DNA of 64,000 nt from Rhodoblastus acidophilus (GTDB taxonomy: Bacteria > Pseudomonadota > Alphaproteobacteria > Rhizobiales > Beijerinckiaceae). Under the pieces are notes generated by a model that searched no databases, was not told the origin of the DNA, and saw only the letters and a program-made list of their open reading frames with translations. The stretch spans positions 1 to 64,000 of the forward strand of contig NZ_JAOQNX010000015.1 in assembly GCF_025961575.1 (NCBI RefSeq), given 5' to 3'. The position numbers and the translations under genes are program-made. Below are positions 15,172 to 24,189 of this stretch, piece by piece; the first letter of the stretch is position 1, and the number at the start of each line of letters is the position of its first letter.

Positions 15172-15933
15172 TTAATTCACCGAGCGCACCAGGCTGCCGA
15201 TGAGCATGTTCCAGCCGTCGATCAGCACGAAAAACAACAGCTTCATCGGAAGGGAGATCATCGAGGGCGGCAGCATCATCATGCCCATGGACATGGTGAG
15301 CGTGGCCACGATCATGTCGATGATCAGGAAGGGCAACAGGATGAGAAAACCCATTTCGAAGCCGCGCCGCAGCTCGGAAATCATGAAGGCGGGAATCAGC
15401 ACGCGCAAATCGGCCTTGGTGCGATCGGCGATCTCGAACGAGCCCTTCGACAGATCCTCGAACATGCGCAAATCCTTTTCGCGCGTCTGATTCGCCATGA
15501 ACTGGCGGAACGGCTCGACGATTTTCGGAAAGGCCTGCTCCTCGGTGATCTGGTTGTCCATCATCGGCTTAACGCCATCCTTCCACGCCCGGTCGAAGGT
15601 CGGGGCCATGACGAAGAAGGTCATGAACAAAGCGAGGCTGATCAGCACGAGATTGGCCGGCGCGCTCTGCAAGCCGATGCCGGAGCGCAGAAAGGAGAGC
15701 GCCACGGCGAAGCGGGTGAAACTCGTCACCATCATCAGCAGGCCCGGGGCAAGCGACAGCACGGTGAGCAAAGCGACGAGCTGGATGATCCGGCCGCTGG
15801 CGAGGCCGCCGACGGAATTGAGCGCGGAAGCAAGATCGCTCGGCGGCGTCGCGGCGGGGGCGGCGGCCGGCGCGGCGAGCGCGGTCGCGGCGGAGGCGAG
15901 AAGGACGACAAGCGGCAGGACACGGCGAATCAT
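15172..15933 (-). CDS. fliP: Flagellar export gate protein FliP
   Basis: A 253-residue FliP with a cleavable signal peptide (to about residue 20) and four membrane segments. Conserved family stretches are MMVTSFTRFAVALSFLR, FVMAPTFDRAW and LPPSMISLPMKLLFFVLIDGW. It forms the core of the type III export gate with FliQ and FliR, which are encoded in the 38-42 kb region. Its ATG overlaps the fliL stop (ATGA). It is the last gene of the rod/ring operon. Confidence 0.97.
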   Translation of the reverse strand: MIRRVLPLVVLLASAATALAAPAAAPAATPPSDLASALNSVGGLASGRIIQLVALLTVLSLAPGLLMMVTSFTRFAVALSFLRSGIGLQSAPANLVLISLALFMTFFVMAPTFDRAWKDGVKPMMDNQITEEQAFPKIVEPFRQFMANQTREKDLRMFEDLSKGSFEIADRTKADLRVLIPAFMISELRRGFEMGFLILLPFLIIDMIVATLTMSMGMMMLPPSMISLPMKLLFFVLIDGWNMLIGSLVRSVN

Positions 15934-16436
15934 TGCACCACCAGCGCCTTGATGATGAATTTCTTGACGGCGCCCTGCGAGCGCGTCTGCACGCGTTCGT
16001 TGATGTCGGCGCGCAGATGTTCGAGGCCGGCGACGCCCTGGATCTGCTCGAGCGTCTGCGTGCGCAGGAAGGCGAGGATGTCGGCGGAGATTTCCGCCGC
16101 CAGCGCGTCGCCGCGCGGAAGCGTCTTGCCCTCGAACAGGATCGCCCCTTCGATGCGCACCCAGACCTCCTTGGGCGAGGCCAGATTGGTGACGGCGGGC
16201 GGCACTTCCAGGCTGCCCATCTGCACGAGCGGCGCCGCCTCCTCCTTGCGTTCGACGGGCTTGGCGCCCTCCTTGGCGGCCGGCCCGGGCGGGACGGGCT
16301 TGTTCATCATGCCGACGCCCGCGCCGACGCCGCCGGCGATCACCCCGGCGACGACAAAGCCGATGGCGTTCTGCGCCATGGTCATGCCGCCCTTTTCCTT
16401 GCCGGCGTCTTGCGGCTTCGGCTTTTTTTCGGCCAT
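15930..16436 (-). CDS. fliL: Flagellar basal body protein FliL
   Basis: A 168-residue protein with a short charged cytoplasmic N-terminus, one membrane helix (about 21-45) and a periplasmic FliL domain ending KKFIIKALVVQ. FliL surrounds and stabilises the stator. The neighbours flgH and fliP in the same order are typical of rhizobial clusters. Confidence 0.92.
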   Translation of the reverse strand: MAEKKPKPQDAGKEKGGMTMAQNAIGFVVAGVIAGGVGAGVGMMNKPVPPGPAAKEGAKPVERKEEAAPLVQMGSLEVPPAVTNLASPKEVWVRIEGAILFEGKTLPRGDALAAEISADILAFLRTQTLEQIQGVAGLEHLRADINERVQTRSQGAVKKFIIKALVVQ

Positions 16437-16446
16437 GCGCGCGCCC

Positions 16447-17145
16447 TCAGAACGGTTTTGCGGCGTCGAAGAGCTGCTGCCCCCAGGAGGGCTGCTGGAC
16501 GTCCATGATGCGCCCCTTGCCGCCGTAGGAGATGCGCGCCTCCGCGATCTTCTCGTAGGAGATCATGTTGTTGGCGCTGATGTCGCGGGGACGGACGATG
16601 CCGGCGATCTCCAGCTGGCGCATCTCGAAATTGACCCGCACCTCCTGCGTGCCGCTGATCACCAGATTGCCGTTGGGCAGAATGCGGGTGACGACGGCCG
16701 CGACGGCGAGCTGCATCTTCTCGGAGCGATCGATGGTGCCCTGCCCGTTGGACGAGGAGGACGCATTGAGGTCGCCGGCGGCGTTGACCTTGTGCTTGTT
16801 GGAATCCAGGCCGAACGCCCAGTTGAAGCTTCCGGTCTCCTGGGCGGTCTGCGAGCGCCCGCTGGTGTTGCCGAAGCTCGCCTTGTCGTTGATCAGGATG
16901 CTCACCGTGATGACGTCGCCGATTTTCGAGGCGCGCGAATCGGTGAACAGATTGGCGGCGCCGTCCTGGAACAGCGAGCTGCCGTTGCTGGCCCTGGGCA
17001 TGTCGATGTTCATCACCGAGGGATCGGTGCGCGCGGTGAGACCGCTGCCGACCGGCGACATGCTGGGCTCCTGGAACAGGTCGTATTTTCGGGCGCAGCC
17101 GCTCGCGGCGAGCAGCAGGGTCAAGGCGATGGCGATGCGATTCAC
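16447..17145 (-). CDS. flgH: Flagellar L-ring lipoprotein FlgH
   Basis: A 232-residue FlgH with a lipoprotein signal peptide (lipobox ASGC, Cys17) and family motifs SLFQDGAANLFTDSRASKIGDVITVSI and GNLVISGTQEVRVNFE. It builds the outer-membrane L ring around the rod. The gene starts with GTG overlapping the motE stop (GTGA), so its translation depends on motE. Confidence 0.96.
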   Translation of the reverse strand: MNRIAIALTLLLAASGCARKYDLFQEPSMSPVGSGLTARTDPSVMNIDMPRASNGSSLFQDGAANLFTDSRASKIGDVITVSILINDKASFGNTSGRSQTAQETGSFNWAFGLDSNKHKVNAAGDLNASSSSNGQGTIDRSEKMQLAVAAVVTRILPNGNLVISGTQEVRVNFEMRQLEIAGIVRPRDISANNMISYEKIAEARISYGGKGRIMDVQQPSWGQQLFDAAKPF

Positions 17146-17765
17146 GATTTCTTCTCGTCGGATTTGGCGGCGGCGCCGGACAGCAGATCACTGAGGCGCG
17201 CGGCGCGCTCGGCGTTCATTTCTCCCAGCACGGCGCTGGCGACCGCGGGCTTCAATTTGAGCAGGATGGCGGTGGCGGAATCGTCGTCCATGGCGGAAAT
17301 CTGCGCGGAGGCCGCCTCGGGCTTCATCTTCGAATAGATGGCGGTCAGGCTGTCATTGGCGCGCGCCAAAAGCTCCTCGCGCTTGCGCACCCAGTCGCGC
17401 ACCTCGGCCTCCTTGGCCTCGAGTTCCGCGATCTTGACGACCATCTGCGCCTGCAGCGCCCTGATGCGCTCCTCCTGCCAGGCGAGCCGGGTCGCGGCGG
17501 CCGAGCTGGCGACGGCGCCGCAGAAATTCTCGGCGCCCTTGGGCCCCTCGACGACGGGCGGCTTGGGCTGCGGCGGAACCGGCTTTTTCAGTTGGACTTT
17601 GCGCAGGCCCGGCAGATCGGGATCGGTTTTCGGCGGCTCTTTCTTCTTGTCCTCGCCGCCGGCGCCGCCATGTTCGCCGCCGCCGCCACCGTGCTCGGCG
17701 GCGAGGGCCGGCGCTCCGACGAGGGCGCAGGCGAGAAAGACAGCAAGGAGATTTCTGCAGTTCAT
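17142..17765 (-). CDS. motE: MotE motility chaperone
   Basis: A 207-residue exported protein with a signal peptide to about residue 22, a Gly/His-rich then Pro/Lys-rich linker, a coiled coil (about 90-135) and a C-terminal MgtE-N-like segment (YSKMKPEAASAQISAMDDDSA...). In Sinorhizobium MotE is a periplasmic chaperone for MotC. The order flgI-motE-flgH-fliL-fliP is the rhizobial one. A flagellar box lies 36 bp before the ATG, within the 73-bp gap after flgI, so motE may also be a promoter-proximal gene. Confidence 0.85.
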   Translation of the reverse strand: MNCRNLLAVFLACALVGAPALAAEHGGGGGEHGGAGGEDKKKEPPKTDPDLPGLRKVQLKKPVPPQPKPPVVEGPKGAENFCGAVASSAAATRLAWQEERIRALQAQMVVKIAELEAKEAEVRDWVRKREELLARANDSLTAIYSKMKPEAASAQISAMDDDSATAILLKLKPAVASAVLGEMNAERAARLSDLLSGAAAKSDEKKS

Positions 17766-17801
17766 GGAGCGGGTCTTCCTTCGCCCGCACTTTCGCCTTG
17801 C

Positions 17802-17816
17802 AAGCTTGCGCCGCGC
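17802..17816 (-). promoter_or_regulatory. Flagellar box between flgI and motE
   Basis: The minus-strand sequence is GCGCGGCGCAAGCTT, 36 bp before the motE ATG. Its presence suggests an internal promoter dividing the long flgB-fliP operon. Confidence 0.6.
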
Positions 17817-17838
17817 TGGCGCATCGCCATCCTGTTAA

Positions 17839-18939
17839 CTATTGGATAACGATGTCCGCCTGCAGCGCGCCCGCAGACTTGATCGCCTGGAGAATGGCGA
17901 TGATGCCCTGCGGCTTGACGCCGATCTGGTTGAGGCCGCGCACCAGGCCGCGCAGCGACCGTCCGCCGATCATGGCGACGGAGCCGCCGGACTGGCTGGC
18001 GTCGATCTGCGTCTGCGGCGTCACCACCGTCTTGCCGCGCGAGAACGGCCCGGGCTGCGACACCTGCGGCGTCTCGGTGATGCGCACGGTGAGCGTGCCC
18101 TGGGTGACGGCGACCGGCGTGATCTGCACGTCCTGGCCGATGACGACGGTGCCGGTGCGGGCGTCGACGACGACGCGGGCGGGCGCGTCGGGCTCGACCA
18201 TGAGGTCGCCGATCTCGGCGATGAAATGGGTGGCGCCCACGCCCGGCGGCACCTGCAAGGTCACCGAGCTCGGGCTGTCCTCGCGCGCCGTGCGCCGGCG
18301 GTAGGTCGCGGCGCTATAGGCGTTGATGGCGTCGGCGATGCGCACGGCCGTGCTGTAATCGGGATTGCGCAATTCGAGGCTCAGCGTCGCCTGGTCGCCG
18401 AACCGCGTCATCAGCTCGCGCTCGACCGTTGCGCCGTTGGGCACGCGGCCCGCGGTCGGCACGCCCTGGGTGAGCGATTCCGCCTGCCCCTGCGCGGCGA
18501 AGCCGGTCACCGCCACGGCGCCCTGCGACACGGCGTAGACCTGCCCGTCGGCGGCGGTCAAGGTGGTGAGCAACAGCTGGCCGCCCATCAGCGAAGAGGC
18601 GTCGCCCAGAGACGCAACGGTGACATCGAGCCGCGTGCCCTTGGCGGCGAAGGGCGGCAATTCCGCCGTCACCATCACGGCGGCGACATTGCGGGTGCGC
18701 AGATTGACGCCGCGCACGTTCACGCCCATGCGGTCCATCATCGCCTGCAGGGATTGTCCGGTGAACGGGGAATTCTGCAAGCTGTCGCCGGTGCCCTGCA
18801 GGCCGACGACGAGGCCGTAGCCGACTAGCTGGTTTTCGCGCACGCCCTTGACGGAGGCCACATCTTTGATGCGCACGGCCCCATGGGCGACGCACGACAG
18901 CGACAGGAAAAACGCCAGGAGCGCCGCGTAAAATTTCAT
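17839..18939 (-). CDS. flgI: Flagellar P-ring protein FlgI
   Basis: A 366-residue FlgI with a signal peptide (to about residue 20) and the conserved stretches VRENQLVGYGLVVGLQGTGD and VGVNVRGVNLRTRNVAAVMVTAELP near the N-terminus, ending SAGALQADIVIQ. It forms the periplasmic P ring. It starts one base after the stop of flgA, its chaperone. Confidence 0.97.
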   Translation of the reverse strand: MKFYAALLAFFLSLSCVAHGAVRIKDVASVKGVRENQLVGYGLVVGLQGTGDSLQNSPFTGQSLQAMMDRMGVNVRGVNLRTRNVAAVMVTAELPPFAAKGTRLDVTVASLGDASSLMGGQLLLTTLTAADGQVYAVSQGAVAVTGFAAQGQAESLTQGVPTAGRVPNGATVERELMTRFGDQATLSLELRNPDYSTAVRIADAINAYSAATYRRRTAREDSPSSVTLQVPPGVGATHFIAEIGDLMVEPDAPARVVVDARTGTVVIGQDVQITPVAVTQGTLTVRITETPQVSQPGPFSRGKTVVTPQTQIDASQSGGSVAMIGGRSLRGLVRGLNQIGVKPQGIIAILQAIKSAGALQADIVIQ

Positions 18940-18940
18940 T

Positions 18941-19393
18941 TCAGCCGCCGTTCACCAAAACCGTTCCGTCCGCCTGAATGGCGCCGGACACGACGATTCC
19001 GCTCTCGATGTTGCGCACCTGGACGACCTGGCCGACATAGCCATTTTGCAGCGCCTGCGCGTTGGTGACGATGGTCAGCCCGTCCGCCTGGTAGACGAGC
19101 TGGACCAATCCGCCCATCGACACCGCGCGCGGCTCCTCGACGGCGACGGCGGGAATCGCCTTGCCCGGAAGCAGCGTGCGGCGCGCGACCTTGCCGACGA
19201 GCTGGCCGCGTTCGACAAGAATGCCGGTGAGATCGCCGTTCGGCGCCGGCGTGTCGCTCAGCATGGACTCGGTGATGCGGTCGCCGGGATAGATCACCTG
19301 GGCCGGCACGACCATGTCGCGCGGACCGGCGCCGGCGACGGACGGCGCCGCAAGCGTTGCGGCCAGGACGACGAGCCGCGCGAGGCGAATCAT
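18941..19393 (-). CDS. flgA: P-ring assembly chaperone FlgA
   Basis: A 150-residue protein with a signal peptide and the SAF/FlgA domain (VVPAQVIYPGDRIT, ARRTLLPGKAI, VQVRNIESGIVVSG). It helps FlgI assemble into the P ring. The ATG at 19393 is chosen because GAGGA lies about ten bases upstream; a TTG two codons earlier overlaps the flgG stop. Confidence 0.94.
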   Translation of the reverse strand: MIRLARLVVLAATLAAPSVAGAGPRDMVVPAQVIYPGDRITESMLSDTPAPNGDLTGILVERGQLVGKVARRTLLPGKAIPAVAVEEPRAVSMGGLVQLVYQADGLTIVTNAQALQNGYVGQVVQVRNIESGIVVSGAIQADGTVLVNGG

Positions 19394-19395
19394 GG

Positions 19396-20187
19396 TCAAG
19401 AGGTCCTCAGATTGGCGATGGTTCCGGCCATCGAGCTTGCGGCTTCGAGCACCTTGGAATTCATCTCATAGGCGCGCTGCGCCTGGATCATGGTGGCGAT
19501 TTCCGAGACGGGATCGACGTTGGACGCCTCGAGATAGCCCTGCTTGATCTTGCCGATGCCGGGGTCGCCGGGCACGCCGGTCACCGCCTGGCCCGAGGCC
19601 GCCGTGGGCTGGAACAGATTGCTGCCCAGCGCCATCAGGCCGGGTTCGTTGACGAAGGTCGCGAGGGTCAACTGGCCGATTTGCTGCGGATTGGTCTGGC
19701 CGCCGATGGTCGCGGAAATGATGCCGGTTTCGCTGACCGTGATCGCGGTGGTGTTGTTGGGCACCACCATGTTCGGCATGATCGGATAGCCGTCGGTGTT
19801 GACGATCTGACCCTGCGCGTTGGTCGAAAGCGAACCCGCGCGCGTGTAGAGCGTCTCGCCGCTGGGCGACTGCACCTGGAACCAGCCCCGGCCGGAAATG
19901 GCGAGATCGAGCTGGTTGTTGGTGCTGGTCATCGAGCCCTGGATCTCCAGCGGCCTGATCGCGGCGGTGCGCACGCCCAGGCCGATCTGCGCGCCCTCGG
20001 GCACCACGGAATTGGCGCCGCGATTGGCGACGCCCTGAAGCCGCTCCGCCTGATAGAGCAGATCGGTGAATTCCGCCCGCGACCGCTTGAACGCGGTGGT
20101 GTTGATGTTGGCGATATTGTTGGCGATGACTTCGAGGTTCTGGTTCTGGGCGTTCATGCCGGTGGCGGCGATCACAAGGGCGCGCAT
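19396..20187 (-). CDS. flgG: Distal rod protein FlgG
   Basis: A 263-residue rod protein with the N-terminal basal-body rod motif ([24 protein letters not shown]), the FlgG-type core ([14 protein letters not shown]) and the C-terminal helix ([31 protein letters not shown]). It makes the distal rod inside the L and P rings. It lies 74 bp downstream of fliE. Confidence 0.97.
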   Translation of the reverse strand: MRALVIAATGMNAQNQNLEVIANNIANINTTAFKRSRAEFTDLLYQAERLQGVANRGANSVVPEGAQIGLGVRTAAIRPLEIQGSMTSTNNQLDLAISGRGWFQVQSPSGETLYTRAGSLSTNAQGQIVNTDGYPIMPNMVVPNNTTAITVSETGIISATIGGQTNPQQIGQLTLATFVNEPGLMALGSNLFQPTAASGQAVTGVPGDPGIGKIKQGYLEASNVDPVSEIATMIQAQRAYEMNSKVLEAASSMAGTIANLRTS

Positions 20188-20261
20188 GAATGACTCCGTA
20201 GCGTTTTCAAGCGAAGTGGATTCCGGTTCGCGTTAAGAAAACGCGTCAGACGTAAAAGCTC

Positions 20262-20570
20262 TCAAATCTGCATCTGGCTGATCTGCTGATAGGCGGAGAC
20301 CGCCTTGTCGCGAATGGCGACGGCGGTTTGCAGGGTGCGCTCCGCCTGCATCACGCTCTCGGTCACCTGCTGCACGCTGACCTTGCCCTGGATGCCCGAC
20401 ATCGACACTGATTCGGCGCCTCTCAAGGTTTTCATTGCGTCGCCGGCGGCGGCGGCCATCGCCTGGCCGAAATCGGCGCCCGCGCTGGCGGAGGCGGCGG
20501 CGGTGACGGGAGAGGACGGGGCGAGACCGCGCGCGACGTCCATGGCGACAGGCAACAAAGCTCCGATCAT
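20262..20570 (-). CDS. fliE: MS-ring/rod junction protein FliE
   Basis: A 102-residue FliE with an Ala/Ser-rich N-terminus and the conserved C-terminal helix (VQQVTESVMQAERTLQTAVAIRDKAVSAYQQI). It joins the MS ring to the rod. Its ATG comes one base after the flgC stop. Confidence 0.95.
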   Translation of the reverse strand: MIGALLPVAMDVARGLAPSSPVTAAASASAGADFGQAMAAAAGDAMKTLRGAESVSMSGIQGKVSVQQVTESVMQAERTLQTAVAIRDKAVSAYQQISQMQI

Positions 20571-20571
20571 G

Positions 20572-20991
20572 TCAGGTCCTCAAGAGATCGATGGTTGCGG
20601 AAAGCATCTGGCGGGATTGCTTCACGATTTGCAGATTGGCCTCGTAAGACCGATTGGCTTCGCGCATGTCGGCCATTTCGAAGAGCAGATCGACATTGGG
20701 CATTTTCACATGGCCGCTGGCGTCGGCGGCGGGATGTCCCGGCAGATGTTCGGTGCGGAACGGGGTGGTGTCCGCGCCGATCGACTTGACCTGCACCAGG
20801 TTCTCGCCGCTGGCGCGATCGAGTTCGCTCTCGAAAGTGATGGTCTTGCGCGAATAGGGGTCGGCGCCGGCGGTCGAGCCGGTCGAATGCGCATTGGCGA
20901 TGTTTTCCGCGACGATGCGCAGACGGGTCGACTGGCTGTGCAGGCCCGAACTGGCGATATGCATGGAGGAGACAAGAGGATCGATCGCCAT
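20572..20991 (-). CDS. flgC: Proximal rod protein FlgC
   Basis: A 139-residue rod protein starting [20 protein letters not shown], with [20 protein letters not shown] and a C-terminal [16 protein letters not shown] helix typical of FlgC. The start at 20991 is fixed by the family N-terminus and follows flgB by two bases. Confidence 0.96.
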   Translation of the reverse strand: MAIDPLVSSMHIASSGLHSQSTRLRIVAENIANAHSTGSTAGADPYSRKTITFESELDRASGENLVQVKSIGADTTPFRTEHLPGHPAADASGHVKMPNVDLLFEMADMREANRSYEANLQIVKQSRQMLSATIDLLRT

Positions 20992-20993
20992 GG

Positions 20994-21374
20994 TCAGGCC
21001 TTCACCGCATTCATCAGCATCTGGTGGAACGAACGGACGACGCCCACGTCGAGCGCGTGGGCGCTGTTGACTTCGCCGGCCTTGAGCATTTCCTGCTCGA
21101 GGTTGACGGAGTTTCCGGAATAGACGACGTCCCAGCTCTCCGTCGGCTTGACCCGCGATTTCGAGCCCGCCAGCGCATCCGGCTTGATGTGGCCCGGCGC
21201 GGTCGCCGCCATGGGCAATTGCAGATGCGACAGCACCGAGGAGAAGGGCGTCACGTCCTGCGCGCGATAACCGGGCGTATTGGCGTTTGCGACATTCGAG
21301 GCAATGGTCGCCTGCCGTGTCGAAAGCCAGCTCGCCCTTTGCGACGCAAGCGAAAACAGCGCCAGGGTCTCCAC
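20994..21374 (-). CDS. flgB: Proximal rod protein FlgB
   Basis: A 126-residue rod protein with the motif [20 protein letters not shown]. It starts with GTG behind an excellent AGGAGG site six bases away. It is the first gene of the rod/ring operon, and the flagellar box ends 48 bp upstream. Confidence 0.95.
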   Translation of the reverse strand: METLALFSLASQRASWLSTRQATIASNVANANTPGYRAQDVTPFSSVLSHLQLPMAATAPGHIKPDALAGSKSRVKPTESWDVVYSGNSVNLEQEMLKAGEVNSAHALDVGVVRSFHQMLMNAVKA

Positions 21375-21422
21375 GAACCACCCTCCTGATGTTTGTTAAG
21401 CTGAACAGAAGATTAGGCGCGC

Positions 21423-21437
21423 AATCTTGCCTCAGGC
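21423..21437 (-). promoter_or_regulatory. Flagellar box before flgB
   Basis: The minus-strand sequence is GCCTGAGGCAAGATT, 48 bp before the flgB GTG. It overlaps the last codons of the upstream ATP-grasp-like gene, so that gene's 3' end is part of the flgB promoter. Confidence 0.65.
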
Positions 21438-22643
21438 TGGCTCAGGGGTCTGCTCGTGGTCGGCGCCGCGCGCCGCGACCATGCGGCGGAAGGCGTCGAA
21501 CAGACGGCGCATATGCGCGGATTTGTAGGGGAAGGTGACGGGATTATCGAGATCGTGCGCGATCATGGCGGTGCCGATCTCGAAGATCAGCAGGCGGCCG
21601 TCGGCGGCCTCCGCGCAATCGATCTGCAGATAGTCGAGACCGAGGCGCCGCTTCAGCCCGTCGAGCGCCGCCGCATGCCGCGCGGCAAACGCTTCAAAGT
21701 CGCGCATAAACATCTCTTCCTCGGCGCGATGGGCGGGATTGTGCAGCATGTCGGCGTTGAGATAATGCACCATCCAGCGCGACGACACGGCGTAATGGAT
21801 CGGCCAAGCCTGTCCGTCGACCAGGGCGATTCGAATCTTGCGAAACTTGCCGTCGGCGCCGGAATAATCGACGAAGGGCGCGACATAGAATTCGTCGCCG
21901 GAATGGCCGCGCAGGTAGGCGCCTAGCGCCGCCGCGGTTTCGATCTTTTCCAGCTCTTCGCCGGCATGGGAATCGACGGGGCGGATGATCAGCGGATATG
22001 AACCGCCCTCCCCGGCCGCGAGCGCGGCGCGGGCGATGCGGCGGTTTTCCGGGAAATGCAGCCCCTCGACTTCGCGCAGCAAACGCCAGGCGCCGTCGCG
22101 CGTCAGGCGGGCGATGGCGGCGGGATGGTTGAGGATGGGGCTCGGCCAATAGGGCGCGGCCTCGTCGATCAGGCCCAGGATCTTCTGGTTGGCGCAGGAT
22201 TCCGCCACACCGACCAGGGCGACGTCATGGGGCGGCAGCCGAAGGAAATCCGCCTCGCTCTGGACATAGAGGAAATCGACATTGATCGGCGCGTCCTCCA
22301 GCAGGAATTCCACCGGCGTGTTGGCCATGAAATCGCCGGGGGCGAGCAGGACGAGGAGACGGGTCGCGCCGGGGATGCGCGCGTTTTGCGGGTAGAGCTT
22401 GCGGCGCGCCAGCGCCTCGCCCTGCACGCGCAGCCGCGCCGCGCGCGACCCGCGCAACAGCTCGACCGTGGACAGATCCATCAGCGCATTGGCGTCATCC
22501 GGATTGGCGGCGATTCGCGCCTGCAGCGCCTGCGCGATCGGCGCCAGCGATTCGCCGCGCATGGCGCGGCGCGTCAGCGCGGCCAGGCCGATCAGCGGCG
22601 GTTCGATTGAAACGGAAGACGAGGCGCAAGGCGAGGCGGACAT
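21432..22643 (-). CDS. ATP-grasp-like protein with TPR-like N-terminus
   Basis: A 403-residue soluble protein. Residues about 15-70 look like a short helical repeat ([18 protein letters not shown]). The rest resembles ATP-grasp ligases: an [18 protein letters not shown] stretch, [18 protein letters not shown] in the lysine/nucleotide-loop position, and the metal-binding end [23 protein letters not shown]. The substrate is unknown. It lies between flgB and cheR on the same strand and ends inside the flgB promoter region. It may modify a peptide or protein, perhaps of the motility system, but that is a guess from position. Confidence 0.6.
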   Translation of the reverse strand: MSASPCASSSVSIEPPLIGLAALTRRAMRGESLAPIAQALQARIAANPDDANALMDLSTVELLRGSRAARLRVQGEALARRKLYPQNARIPGATRLLVLLAPGDFMANTPVEFLLEDAPINVDFLYVQSEADFLRLPPHDVALVGVAESCANQKILGLIDEAAPYWPSPILNHPAAIARLTRDGAWRLLREVEGLHFPENRRIARAALAAGEGGSYPLIIRPVDSHAGEELEKIETAAALGAYLRGHSGDEFYVAPFVDYSGADGKFRKIRIALVDGQAWPIHYAVSSRWMVHYLNADMLHNPAHRAEEEMFMRDFEAFAARHAAALDGLKRRLGLDYLQIDCAEAADGRLLIFEIGTAMIAHDLDNPVTFPYKSAHMRRLFDAFRRMVAARGADHEQTPEPA

Positions 22644-22688
22644 CAGGAAGCTCCAGAATCGGGCCTCCGACGGTCGCAGCGCCCTCCG

Positions 22689-23555
22689 CTATTTTGCCGC
22701 GCGGGCTTGCTCCAGGCTGGCGCCCGTGCGCAAGGGCTCGTGCTGCGGCGTCGCCGCGCGCCGCGTGAGAATGACCCGATTGTCCGAATGCGGCTTGAAT
22801 TCCGAGGAATAGCCGATCACGCTTTCGGCCGCGCCGAGCACGAGAAAACCGTCGGGCGAGAGCCTTTGCGCCATGCGGTTGAGCACGTCGCGCTTCTGGT
22901 CCGGCGCGAAATAGATCAGCACGTTGCGGCAGAAGATCACGTCGAACTGGCCGAGCGCGGAAAAGTCGGCCATCAGATTCTGCTGGCGGAAGTCCACGCG
23001 GGAGCGGATGTGCTGGCTGATCACCCAATTGTCCTTGCGCTTGGTGAAATAGCGCACGAGATGCTGGGCGGGCAGGCCGCGCTGCGCCTCGAAATGGGTA
23101 TAGACCCCGTCCTTGGCCTTTTTAAGCACGGTTTCGGCGATGTCGGTGGCGACAATGTCCACCGTCCAGCCCGCGAGATTGCGCGCCTCCTCATCGACGA
23201 TCATGGCGAGCGAATAGGGCTCCTGCCCGGTCGAGCACGCCGCCGACCAGATCCGGATCTTTCTCTGCCGGGAGCGGTGCTTCAGCAGTTCCGGCAGGAT
23301 GGCGTTGCGAAATCCATCGAACGGCTGGCGATCGCGAAAGAAGAAGGTTTCGTTGACCGTCATGGCCTCCGTCACCTTTTTCGCGAGCGTCCGGTCGGTC
23401 TCGATCATGGTGACGAGTTCGCCGAGATCGCTCAGGCCGGCCTGCTCGATCACCGGGGTCAACCGCGCCTCGACGAGGTATTTCTTCTCCTTGTCGAGCG
23501 ACAGGCCCGAGGATTTCAGCAGAAAGGCTTGTAACGCTGCAAAGGCCTGGGACAT
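22689..23555 (-). CDS. cheR: Chemotaxis protein methyltransferase CheR
   Basis: A 288-residue CheR with the N-terminal helical domain (1-75), the NETFFFRD motif and the SAM-binding IWSAACSTGQEPYSLAM. CDS landmarks such as DVIFCRNVLIYF are also present. It methylates glutamates of chemoreceptors using S-adenosylmethionine, opposite to CheB. It lies 187 bp downstream of cheY, behind a long palindrome. Confidence 0.96.
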   Translation of the reverse strand: MSQAFAALQAFLLKSSGLSLDKEKKYLVEARLTPVIEQAGLSDLGELVTMIETDRTLAKKVTEAMTVNETFFFRDRQPFDGFRNAILPELLKHRSRQRKIRIWSAACSTGQEPYSLAMIVDEEARNLAGWTVDIVATDIAETVLKKAKDGVYTHFEAQRGLPAQHLVRYFTKRKDNWVISQHIRSRVDFRQQNLMADFSALGQFDVIFCRNVLIYFAPDQKRDVLNRMAQRLSPDGFLVLGAAESVIGYSSEFKPHSDNRVILTRRAATPQHEPLRTGASLEQARAAK

Positions 23556-23704
23556 GACGCATACTCACTCAAGGACACACAAACGCCTGGAACCCATGAC
23601 CGCAGGCGCGATCAATGGGCTCGCCTCTTTCCCCGCTCCAAGCAGGATTTCCGAAAAGTGGCGGCCGGTTCTCGGATCAACAATCCTGCAGGAACACAGG
23701 GAAG

Positions 23705-23746
23705 GCTGAGCATGATTCGTTGGCGAGCCAACGAATCATGCTCAGC
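23705..23746. repeat. 42-bp near-perfect palindrome at the cheY 3' end
   Basis: Two perfect 20-bp arms (each containing CATGATTCGTTGGC or its complement) are separated by only two bases. The distal arm includes the cheY stop codon. No T-run follows on the minus strand, so it is not a classical terminator; it could be an mRNA-stabilising hairpin or a protein-binding site. Confidence 0.85.
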
Positions 23747-24107
23747 ACAGACCGACTTCCTCGAATTTTGATTTCACGATCTGCTTGTTGAAGGGCTTCA
23801 TGATATATTCGTCGGCGCCGGCCTGCATGGCCTTGGTGATGTGCTTCACATCGCTTTCCGTGGTGCAGAACAGCACTTTCGGCGAGCCGCCATTGGGCAG
23901 TTGGCGCAGGTTGATCAGGAATTCCAGACCGTCCATCACCGGCATGTTCCAATCGAGCAGAATGGCGTCGGGCATGTCGGCGTTCACCGCCGCCAACGCC
24001 TTCTGACCGTCCTCGGCCTCGCAGGTCTTGAAGTTCAGCTCTTCCAGGATTTTCTTGGCGATGCGCCGGATCATCGGCGAGTCGTCAACCACCAGCACGT
24101 TCTTCAT
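23742..24107 (-). CDS. cheY: Chemotaxis response regulator CheY
   Basis: A 121-residue single-domain receiver. It has the acidic pocket (VVDDSPMIRR), the phospho-acceptor D52 in LLDWNMPVMDG, the switch Thr in CTTESD and the Lys in MKPFN. Phosphorylated by CheA, it would bind the flagellar switch. The start has GGAG eight bases upstream. A partial match to the flagellar box lies about 27 bp before it, with only the right half (GGCAAGCTT) well kept. Confidence 0.95.
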   Translation of the reverse strand: MKNVLVVDDSPMIRRIAKKILEELNFKTCEAEDGQKALAAVNADMPDAILLDWNMPVMDGLEFLINLRQLPNGGSPKVLFCTTESDVKHITKAMQAGADEYIMKPFNKQIVKSKFEEVGLC

Positions 24108-24189
24108 CGTTCAGCTCCGTTGCAATTCGAAAACAAGCTTGCCTGCATTTTCCGCGCGTCGTCGCGCGAAGCGCCTCTGCTTCGCGCGG

